NCBI RefSeq assembly: GCF_016653465.1
Contig: NZ_NHSQ01000039.1
Span: forward strand, 1 to 39,497
Source: Thiocystis minor
GTDB lineage: Bacteria; Pseudomonadota; Gammaproteobacteria; Chromatiales; Chromatiaceae
Direction: 5' to 3'
DNA: 39,497 bases
The notes below the pieces were generated by a model, which saw nothing but the letters and a program-made list of their open reading frames with translations, was not told the origin of the DNA and searched no databases. The translations under genes were made by a program, and so were the position numbers. This document shows, piece after piece, positions 26,505 to 32,920 of this stretch (position 1 is the first letter of the stretch; each line of letters opens with the position of its first letter).

Positions 26505-27416
26505 ATGATCCATCACCTCCTCGACGCACTGGCCATGCTCGGCATGAGCTATGTCATCGGCTTCCTCTTCTATGGCTTCTACCGCCAGTTCAACGCCCGC
26601 GTCCAACGCCGCTGGGGACCGAGCATCTGGCAGAACTTCTTCGATAACATGAAGTTCCTGTTCAAGTCGGAGACCGTCAGTCATGGCGCCATGTTCTTCT
26701 TTGGCCCCATGATTATCATGGCAGGCGCGATCACCACGGTACTCTTCGTCCCCTTCCTGAAGGACTCCATCTGGCTCCAGGGCTTTTCGCAATCCGGCAA
26801 CCTGATCCTCATCATCTATCTGCTGGTCGTCGGCCCGCTTGGGAACGCCCTCGCCGTTGGCTCTAGCGGCAACCCCTATGGCGTGATGGGCGTGACCCGC
26901 GGTCTCACCCGGCTGATGGGGCTGGAAGTGCCGTTCTTTCTCGGTCTGGCCCTCGTGATGCTGCAACACCAAAGCGCCTCGGTGCACGTCATCATGGCCG
27001 CGCAGGACGGCATCGCCAATTGGAACCTTTTCACCAATCCGATTGCCTTCATTGTCATGCTGTTGCCCTTCATCGCCAGTCAGAACGCCTCGCCCTTCGA
27101 TGTCGTCGGCGCGCCGGTCGAGGTCTACGCCGGGCCGCGGGTCGAATTCGGCGGGCGACTGCTGGGCATCCTCATGACCCAGAACATGATGATGACCGTC
27201 GCCAAGCTGGTGCTGATCGTCGACCTCTTTCTGGGCGGCGCCACGACGGTACCGATTTTGCTTGTCAAGGCGTTCGCGCTCTTTCTGTTGACCGCCATGA
27301 TCAGTCTGGCCTTTCCGCGCCTCAAGACCGAGCAGACGGTGGATTTTTTCTGGAAGATCCCCCTCGCGCTGGGTGTCATTGGGGTCATCGCAACCGTCTG
27401 GTTGCCCTGGAGTTAA
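26505..27416 (+). CDS. NuoH/HyfC-like membrane-arm subunit
   Basis: A 303-residue membrane protein of the NuoH/MbhM family, which couples the peripheral electron-transfer module to the membrane arm. Visible landmarks are RVQRRWGPSIWQNFFDNMKF near the N-terminus, then GVMGVTRGLTRLMGLEVPF and the family-typical ASPFDVVGAPVEVYAGPRVE, with the acidic residues that form the quinone/E-channel entrance in complex I. The stop codon TAA is the first three bases of repeat copy D, which separates it from the NuoB-like gene. Confidence 0.93.
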   Translation: MIHHLLDALAMLGMSYVIGFLFYGFYRQFNARVQRRWGPSIWQNFFDNMKFLFKSETVSHGAMFFFGPMIIMAGAITTVLFVPFLKDSIWLQGFSQSGNLILIIYLLVVGPLGNALAVGSSGNPYGVMGVTRGLTRLMGLEVPFFLGLALVMLQHQSASVHVIMAAQDGIANWNLFTNPIAFIVMLLPFIASQNASPFDVVGAPVEVYAGPRVEFGGRLLGILMTQNMMMTVAKLVLIVDLFLGGATTVPILLVKAFALFLLTAMISLAFPRLKTEQTVDFFWKIPLALGVIGVIATVWLPWS

Positions 27417-27608
27417 ACCGCGCCTAGCGCGGTATACACAGTTTTTGGGATTGATTTGGCCTCGGCAGCATTGAGTAAAGTGTCGGAGCTGACGCGGTTT
27501 AAGATTTTAAAAATATAAAGTTTTAAACCGTGTCTCAACCGAGGCCGGAAAAACCCCCAAAGCTGGACACAATATGAAAATTTCGCAATTCACTCTGGAC
27601 GCGGTTTA
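27414..27608 (+). repeat. Family-1 bipartite palindromic repeat, full copy D
   Basis: Module 1 spans 27414-27501 (TAAACCGCGCC to GACGCGGTTTA), a 22-base AT-rich spacer follows (27502-27523), and module 2 spans 27524-27608 (TAAACCGTGTC to GACGCGGTTTA). The total of 195 bp equals copy A. The element fills the entire gap between two operon genes: its first TAA is the nuoH-like stop codon and only AAAA separates its last base from the ATG of the nuoB-like gene. Confidence 0.88.
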
Positions 27609-27612
27609 AAAA

Positions 27613-28245
27613 ATGTATCACAAGAACGAATGCGAAGGATTTCAGTGCGAGCAGCGGATGCTTGAGGATTCGCTGGGTCAGCCGAACGGCGAATTCGGCA
27701 TCCTTGACCGGCTGGTCGCCTGGTTTCGTCAACGCAGCCTGTTCGTGCTCGCCTACGGCACCGGCTGCGGGGCGATCGAGATGCGCCCATTGATGACCAG
27801 CCGCTTCGATGCCGAACGCTTCGGGATCATCGGCGCGCCCACCCCGCGTCAGGCCGACGTGCTGGTGGTCAGCGGCTATCTCGCGATCAAGACACTCAAG
27901 CGGGTCATTCGCAGCTACGAACAGATGCAGGAACCGAAATACGTCATCGCGCTCGGCAGTTGCGCCATCAACGGCGGGATGTACTGGGACTCCTACAACA
28001 CCATCAAGCAGTTGGATCAGTATCTTCCGGTCGATATGTACATCAACGGCTGCATGCCGCGTCCCGAGGCGCTGATCGAGGGCTTCGTGGCCCTGCAAAA
28101 GCGGATCAAGCGCGGGGACAAGGGCGGTTACGCGCGCTATCGCGAGAACATCGACTGGTACAAGGCCAATCAGCGCAAGGTGCTCGGCGACAACATGCCG
28201 CCCGACTACACCTACGATTGGTATCACACCGGAGACCTCGCCTGA
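27613..28245 (+). CDS. NuoB-like Fe-S subunit with an incomplete N2-cluster motif
   Basis: A 210-residue homologue of NuoB and hydrogenase small subunits of group 4. In complex I the N2 4Fe-4S cluster is held by a tandem Cys-Cys plus two later cysteines. Here the tandem is C52-G53 (YGTGCGAIEM), followed by C117 (GSCAINGGMY) and C147 (NGCMPRPEA), so only three of four ligands remain. Two N-terminal cysteines (C7, C12) are extra. The rest of the fold is conserved (TPRQADVLVVSG, EPKYVIALG). The region before the ATG is repeat copy D and contains no recognisable Shine-Dalgarno; translation may rely on the AT-rich leader. Confidence 0.92.
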   Translation: MYHKNECEGFQCEQRMLEDSLGQPNGEFGILDRLVAWFRQRSLFVLAYGTGCGAIEMRPLMTSRFDAERFGIIGAPTPRQADVLVVSGYLAIKTLKRVIRSYEQMQEPKYVIALGSCAINGGMYWDSYNTIKQLDQYLPVDMYINGCMPRPEALIEGFVALQKRIKRGDKGGYARYRENIDWYKANQRKVLGDNMPPDYTYDWYHTGDLA

Positions 28246-28808
28246 TGCTGGACGCACTCCTGCCACGGCTTCACGGCTTCGAGATCCTCGCGCAGACTCA
28301 GCGCGGCGAGCGACAGGCTTTCCTGCGCGTCCCCAAGGCCCAGCTCTTTTCGCTGCTCGTCCTGCTCAAACAGGGACACGGTTTCGTGACCCTGACGACC
28401 ATCGCCTGCGCCGACTGGATCGAGGACGAGGTTTTTGGTCTGACCTATCTGCTCGAAACCGCCGGGCGCGACCGCGTCCTCGGGGTGCAAACCCACATCG
28501 GACGCGAGGGCGAGGACTTGGAGACCTGCATGCCGCTCTGGCCCCAGGCCGAGATTTTCGAGCGTGAATTGCACGAGATGTTCGGTATTTCGATCGTCGG
28601 ACACCCCAGCCTTGGCGATTTTATGCTGGAGGGCTGGACCCACACACCGCCCATGCGACGCGAGTTCGACACGCTGAAATTCGTGCAGGAGAATTACCCG
28701 ATGCGCGAGGGCCGCGAGGACAATCAGGACGTTCGCGAAGCGATCCGCAAACTCAAGGAGTCAAAGAAGGCCAGCAAAGCCCAGCCGGCCGGCGGAGAGT
28801 CGTCATGA
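28245..28808 (+). CDS. NuoC-like subunit
   Basis: A 187-residue homologue of NuoC/HycE N-terminal domain, which braces the NuoB-NuoD interface. The family core is visible: FVTLTTIACADWIEDEVF, then QAEIFERELHEMFGISIVGH and the LLEGW-type motif (here FMLEGW). The C-terminal ~25 residues are a charged, Lys/Glu-rich tail. Start and upstream stop overlap as TGATG, and its own stop overlaps the next ATG by 4 bp, so translation is coupled. Confidence 0.9.
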   Translation: MLDALLPRLHGFEILAQTQRGERQAFLRVPKAQLFSLLVLLKQGHGFVTLTTIACADWIEDEVFGLTYLLETAGRDRVLGVQTHIGREGEDLETCMPLWPQAEIFERELHEMFGISIVGHPSLGDFMLEGWTHTPPMRREFDTLKFVQENYPMREGREDNQDVREAIRKLKESKKASKAQPAGGESS

Positions 28809-29935
28809 ACGATCCAGTCCAGAACCAGAGAGACGCCGGCGGCACCATCAAGATCTTCCACGGGCCGCAGCATCCCGGCGTCACCGGCAACATGAGCATG
28901 GAACTGGACCTCGACGGCGAAACCATCGTCAAGGCCACCACCCATGTCGGCTATCTGCATCGCGGCTTCGAGAAAATGATCGAGCGGCGCACGATCATTC
29001 AGGCGTTCACCATCGTCTGCCGGATCTGCGTGCCCGAACCCGACCCCAACGAAGAAAATTATGCGCGCGGCGTCGAAGAACTCGCCGGACTGACGATCAG
29101 CGAGCGGGCCAAGTATATCCGTGTCATGGTCCTGGAGATGGCGCGGCTCCAGGCCCATTATCTCTGGATGGCCGGTCAGGGCGGCTCGATCGGGCATGAA
29201 GTCGTCCCGCAATGGGCGGTCGGCGAGCGCGATTTCATCCTGGATCTGTTCGAGCAACTGACCGGCGGGCGGGTGTACCACATGTACATCTATCCGGGCG
29301 GCGTCAAGCGCGACCTGCCGGATGGCTTTCTCGACCGTCTGCGCGATCTACTGGTCGAGCTGGAACGTCGCCTGCCCGAATACGACCGCATCTTCTTCGA
29401 CAACGCCGGGGTGAAGAAACGGCTGCAAAACGTCGGCGTGGTCAAACGCGACGAGGCCATCGCCAACGGCTATACCGGCCCGGTAATCCGTGGCTGCGGC
29501 ATCCCGCGCGACGTGCGCCGTGATTCGCCCTATCTGGTCTACGATCAGCTCGAATTCGATGTACCCACCCAGACCGGCTGCGACGCCTATGCCCGCGCGC
29601 TGGTGCGCCGCGCCGAGATGGATCAGAGCATCCGTATCCTGAGACAAGTCATCGACCGGATGCCGGCGGGCGAGATTCAATGCAAACTGCCCAAGCACCG
29701 CAAATTCAAGCTCCCTCGGGGCGAAACCTTTGTGCAGACCGAATCCGCGCGCGGCGCCTTCAGCTATTACATGGCCGGCGACGACAGCGAATATCTGCGC
29801 CGGCTGCAAGTCCGCGGCCCGTCCATCGTCCATGCCTACACCCTGCTGGAACCGCTGCTGGTCGGCGCGCAGTTATCGGATGTGGCGCTGATCATGAACT
29901 CGCTGGGAATCTGTCCGCCGGAGATCGAACGTTAA
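28805..29935 (+). CDS. NuoD-like large subunit with CxxE/CxxE in place of NiFe-binding CxxC motifs
   Basis: A 376-residue homologue of NuoD and group 4 hydrogenase large subunits. Family landmarks are FHGPQHPGVTGNMSMELDLD, TTHVGYLHRGFEKM, LQAHYLWMAGQGGSIG and RGCGIPRDVRRDSPY. In hydrogenases an N-terminal RxCGxC and a C-terminal DPCxxC hold NiFe. Here the first reads RICVPE (C75, E78) and the second ICPPE (C370, E373): in both, the first Cys is kept and the second is Glu. A normal NiFe site is excluded, yet the residues are not random as in NuoD. The protein ends at the natural family C-terminus (EIER). It belongs with energy-converting-hydrogenase-related (Ehr) complexes by inference. Confidence 0.93.
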   Translation: MNDPVQNQRDAGGTIKIFHGPQHPGVTGNMSMELDLDGETIVKATTHVGYLHRGFEKMIERRTIIQAFTIVCRICVPEPDPNEENYARGVEELAGLTISERAKYIRVMVLEMARLQAHYLWMAGQGGSIGHEVVPQWAVGERDFILDLFEQLTGGRVYHMYIYPGGVKRDLPDGFLDRLRDLLVELERRLPEYDRIFFDNAGVKKRLQNVGVVKRDEAIANGYTGPVIRGCGIPRDVRRDSPYLVYDQLEFDVPTQTGCDAYARALVRRAEMDQSIRILRQVIDRMPAGEIQCKLPKHRKFKLPRGETFVQTESARGAFSYYMAGDDSEYLRRLQVRGPSIVHAYTLLEPLLVGAQLSDVALIMNSLGICPPEIER

Positions 29936-29951
29936 ACGTGACGAGGTACCG

Positions 29952-30161
29952 ATGCAGCATCCTTTCACACTGGAATATTGGCAGGATGACGGGTGGTATG
30001 TTGGTCGACTGAAAGAGATTCCGGGTGTTTTCAGCCAAGGCGAAAACTTGGAGGAGCTGGAAACCAACATCGAAGACGCCTATCGCATGCTCCTTGAAAG
30101 CGATTCCGACGGCAGTCGTCCATCCGCCATGACCAAGCAAATTCTGCTTGATGTAGCGTGA
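29952..30161 (+). CDS. hicB: HicB-like antitoxin
   Basis: A 69-residue protein with the partially degraded RNase H-like fold of HicB: FTLEYWQDDGWYVGRLKEIP followed by GVFSQGENLEELETNIEDAY. HicB neutralises HicA and usually autoregulates the pair; this short form lacks an obvious C-terminal helix-turn-helix or ribbon-helix-helix, so DNA binding is uncertain. Its stop overlaps the hicA GTG. The pair is inserted between the nuoD-like and nuoI-like genes of the complex operon. Confidence 0.88.
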   Translation: MQHPFTLEYWQDDGWYVGRLKEIPGVFSQGENLEELETNIEDAYRMLLESDSDGSRPSAMTKQILLDVA

Positions 30162-30337
30162 AGCGCGGGAACTTCGTGCGTGAACTAATCGCCGCTGGCT
30201 GCTCTCTCAAGCGTCATGGCAGTCGGCACGACATCTATGTCAATCCGGCGAATGGCATGCAGGCACCGGTCCCCAGACACCCGGAGATCAAGGACAGTCT
30301 CTGCGCATTGATTCGGAAACAATTGCGACTTGTTTAA
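30158..30337 (+). CDS. hicA: HicA-like mRNA interferase toxin
   Basis: A 59-residue frame starting with GTG and overlapping hicB by 4 bp. It shows the HicA double-stranded RNA-binding-like fold: MKRGNFVRELIAAGCSLKRH, then GSRHDIYVNP and the C-terminal VPRHPEIKDSL. His24 in the Gly-Ser-x-His context is the expected catalytic residue for mRNA cleavage. The order antitoxin-toxin is the reverse of E. coli hicAB. The stop TAA (30335-30337) lies inside the end of the MITE that follows. Confidence 0.88.
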   Translation: MKRGNFVRELIAAGCSLKRHGSRHDIYVNPANGMQAPVPRHPEIKDSLCALIRKQLRLV

Positions 30338-30570
30338 TTCTACTTTGTTACCTTCAAAAAATCTTTAAGTGTTTAAATTTTATGATAATAAACAAAAATA
30401 CACATAAACAATAGGGTTCTAGTGGCGCGTTGAGCGCCTATAATCACCCATAAACCGCCAACATCTATCTTCAATAGGGGCATAGTAAATGAAGATTTAT
30501 TGCGCCTAATAAAAAATAACTTAAAATTCATTAATTTATGCGACAGTCAAAGTTAACAAAGTAGAATTAA
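30334..30570 (+). mobile_element. 237-bp MITE with TTAA-ending terminal inverted repeats (family 2)
   Basis: The ends are TTAATTCTACTTTGTTA and its exact reverse complement TAACAAAGTAGAATTAA, a 17-bp perfect terminal repeat that extends imperfectly to 22. Both termini finish in TTAA, which could be a duplicated target. The interior is AT-rich with a small GGCGC/GCGCC hairpin (30424-30438) and no coding frame. A second copy in opposite orientation begins at 39372 and is identical over the 126 bases visible. Insertion here supplies the hicA stop codon and separates hicBA from the nuoI-like gene. Confidence 0.85.
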
Positions 30571-30591
30571 GCACCCAAGGTAAAGCAGCTC

Positions 30592-30984
30592 ATGGCCTGG
30601 AATCTCGATCTAAAGGGGCTGATTCAGCCCTTCAGCGCGCTCAAGTTTAGCGTCAAGCAGCCCTACACCCTGAACTATCCCGTCGAAAAACGTCAGGATG
30701 TCGATGGCTATCGCGGTTTTCACCTCAACACGCTGAGTCTCTGCGTGGGTTGCGGGAACTGTCAGGATATCTGCATGAACGAGGCCATCGACATGGTCGA
30801 GGCCGTGGGCGAGATTAACCCCAAGAACGCCAGCGGACTGGTGCCCCGGATCGACTACGGGCGCTGCTGCTGGTGCGGTCTCTGCACCGATGTCTGCGGC
30901 CCGGACTCGCTGCGTCTCGAAAGCGACTGCATCTATGCCAGCGAGGATGCCGGGAGTTTTCTGTACATGCCGAAGGATCAATAA
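30592..30984 (+). CDS. NuoI-like 2x[4Fe-4S] ferredoxin subunit
   Basis: A 130-residue protein homologous to NuoI/HyfH/MbhN that wires electrons into the NuoB-like subunit. Two complete CxxCxxCxxxC motifs are present: C51, C54, C57, C61 and C92, C95, C98, C102, so both 4Fe-4S clusters should form. No NADH- or formate-oxidising module (NuoEFG, FdhF) is nearby, so the donor is probably ferredoxin or an unidentified protein. It starts 21 bp after the MITE and is followed directly by mrpE. Confidence 0.92.
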   Translation: MAWNLDLKGLIQPFSALKFSVKQPYTLNYPVEKRQDVDGYRGFHLNTLSLCVGCGNCQDICMNEAIDMVEAVGEINPKNASGLVPRIDYGRCCWCGLCTDVCGPDSLRLESDCIYASEDAGSFLYMPKDQ

Positions 30985-31458
30985 ATGCAACGACTTCAAT
31001 GGGGTTTTGTTCTCTTCATCGTCTGGCTGGGTCTGACCAACCCATTTCATCCGCAGGAGCTGCTGGCGGGGGCCATCATCTCCGCGGCCCTGGTCTGGCT
31101 AACCATTCCGGCGCGAGCCGTCAACGCGGAAAACCAGCCCTGGAGCCTCATTGGACTCCTGACGTATTTCCCGGTCTTCTTAAAGGCGCTGGTCCTTGCG
31201 AACATCGATGTCGCCAGCCGGGTGCTGAACCCCAGGCTGCCAATCAACCCGGGTATCGTGCGAGTTCCAACCAAGCTGACCCTTCCCTATCAACGTCTCA
31301 TCCTCGCCAACAGCATCACCCTGACGCCCGGCACCATCACGCTGGAGATGGACAATCAGGACATCTACATCCACTGGATCGCGGTCGAGGATGCCGATCC
31401 CGAGCGTGCGGGCGAGACGATCAAGGGTGAGATGGAACGGGCAATTACACGGATCTGA
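30985..31458 (+). CDS. mrpE: MrpE-like antiporter subunit (last gene of the complex)
   Basis: A 157-residue protein homologous to MrpE/MnhE and MbhA: two N-terminal membrane helices (WGFVLFIVWLGL; LLAGAIISAALVWL), a third hydrophobic stretch, and a conserved soluble domain with NSITLTPGTITLEMDNQDIY. It follows the nuoI-like stop without any gap. Finding the mrpE-like gene at the far end, separated from F and G by nine genes, differs from the compact E-F-G order of Mrp operons and suggests rearrangement. Confidence 0.9.
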   Translation: MQRLQWGFVLFIVWLGLTNPFHPQELLAGAIISAALVWLTIPARAVNAENQPWSLIGLLTYFPVFLKALVLANIDVASRVLNPRLPINPGIVRVPTKLTLPYQRLILANSITLTPGTITLEMDNQDIYIHWIAVEDADPERAGETIKGEMERAITRI

Positions 31459-31501
31459 ATAGACCGTCCTGGAAGCGCCGACAGGTTATCGGCCCTGGGA
31501 T

Positions 31502-31520
31502 TGCCGACGTTCCGTCGGCA
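31502..31520. terminator. Possible bidirectional terminator hairpin between convergent units
   Basis: TGCCGAC (31502-31508) and GTCGGCA (31514-31520) form a perfect 7-bp stem with a 5-base loop, between the end of the complex operon (plus) and the PqiA-like gene (minus). The downstream GTCGGC can alternatively pair with GCCGAC at about 31535-31540. Neither side has a T run, so the call is weak. Confidence 0.3.
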
Positions 31521-31566
31521 GGCTGGGCGGGGCAGCCGACGATCAATCGGCACTGCCGAAGGTGGT

Positions 31567-32901
31567 TTAAGCGAATTCCTTCTCCAGCATGGCCGACAAC
31601 AGCAGACTCGCCAGCACGAAGGACAGAAACAGATAAAACCCCGGCTCCAGCGAAGTCCCATTGGTCGTCAACAGATCCACTCCCTCGCCAACCCGCCCCA
31701 GACTGCCAAGCTGACTCGCCACCAGCCCATCGAACCCGATGTACGCCATGAAGATGGCGATCACGAACACGTCCGCCATCGACCATTTGCCGGAGCGCAA
31801 CGCGAAGAACCCAACCCAGCCCGATCCGCGCGCCTGCCTGACATCGTAGTAATAGACATAGGTCGCGATCAGCTTGAGCGCCGGAAACAGCACGCTGAAC
31901 AGGGTGATCAGCACCGCCACCAGCAGCATGTCGGCGGCCCCGGTCTCCGCCAGGATCCTCACCACATCGAAGATGCTTTTGCTCTGGAAATACAGCACCT
32001 GATTCGAAAAGACCAGCGGCTCGCCCAGAAATTCCAGACGCAGTTCGCCGATGCGGGCATCGATCTCGATCATCGGCGTGAGCAAGCCGCCCACAAGCAG
32101 AATCAGAATCGCCCCGGTCAGCAGCAGAAGTCTGAAGGAATCGAATCCCCCCCTGCCCCGCCGCGATCCGACCGTCAGGTCGGCCTCCCTGGCGACTCGT
32201 GACGACCCGCTCAGGCAGACCAAAAACAACCCCGCCACCAGACCCGCCAACCCCGCGAGTTGCTGAAGAATCGGCAACCGCGCCGTCTCGATCAGGGTCT
32301 CCAGTTTCTCTGAGCAAGCCGTTGACGCGACACAACTCTGGCGCACGAACACCGCGTCCAGACGCGCGCGGTCGGTTCGGGCAAAGGTCGAATCCGCCGA
32401 TTGGCGCAGCAGACCGAGCACCTGCGTCTTGATCTCTTCTTTCGCCGCGGGCTTGCCGAGTTGCTCGACCACCGCATCGGCATATTGCGGGATCTTCTTG
32501 CGCAACTTCCTGAAATCGATCAGCAGATCCTGAACGCCCTGCTGCAGCACCCCCTGAAGCTGATCCATCCAGGTACCGCCGCCGCTCAGGTTCCGCTGAC
32601 GCAGATAGCGCTCGATCTCGACCAGCATGGTTTCGAGCACCTGCTCCACGGCCTTCTTGATGCGCGGCCGATTCTCATCTGTCAGCTCGAATTCGCTCAC
32701 CTGTCGCTCGACGATGGCCGAAATTTTCGACACCCATTGATCGGCATCCAGCAGGCCATACCGGACACTCTCGATCTCGGCAAGATCGGTCTTGAGGGTC
32801 TTGACCCGGTTCAGATCGCCGATTAGATGCACCAGCAGGGCGACCGCCACACTGAAGAGGAAAATGGCGAACAGGCGTTTGACGATGAATAATCCCGACA
32901 T
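31567..32901 (-). CDS. PqiA-like membrane protein
   Basis: A 444-residue membrane protein whose C-terminal half resembles the PqiA (paraquat-inducible protein A) family: a helix leading to LTPMIEIDARIGEL, then LFSVLFPALKLIATYVYYYD and the family motif GKWSMADVFVIAIFMAYIGF. The N-terminal half is different: one membrane helix (residues 5-25) followed by a ~180-residue, charged, helical and probably periplasmic region (residues ~35-215). PqiA proteins are linked to MCE-type lipid transport, but no mce/pqiB gene is adjacent. ATG 32901 (MSGLFIVKRL) is preferred over an upstream frame opening. It lies 19 bp after dnaE on the same strand and is probably co-transcribed. Confidence 0.75.
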   Translation of the reverse strand: MSGLFIVKRLFAIFLFSVAVALLVHLIGDLNRVKTLKTDLAEIESVRYGLLDADQWVSKISAIVERQVSEFELTDENRPRIKKAVEQVLETMLVEIERYLRQRNLSGGGTWMDQLQGVLQQGVQDLLIDFRKLRKKIPQYADAVVEQLGKPAAKEEIKTQVLGLLRQSADSTFARTDRARLDAVFVRQSCVASTACSEKLETLIETARLPILQQLAGLAGLVAGLFLVCLSGSSRVAREADLTVGSRRGRGGFDSFRLLLLTGAILILLVGGLLTPMIEIDARIGELRLEFLGEPLVFSNQVLYFQSKSIFDVVRILAETGAADMLLVAVLITLFSVLFPALKLIATYVYYYDVRQARGSGWVGFFALRSGKWSMADVFVIAIFMAYIGFDGLVASQLGSLGRVGEGVDLLTTNGTSLEPGFYLFLSFVLASLLLSAMLEKEFA

Positions 32902-32920
32902 GTAGACATCCTTCGTGACC

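Noticed and set aside
28805-29935. Calling the membrane complex an H2-evolving group 4 hydrogenase
   Set aside because: The large subunit lacks two of four NiFe cysteines, so classical hydrogenase activity is not supported despite close subunit similarity to Mbh.
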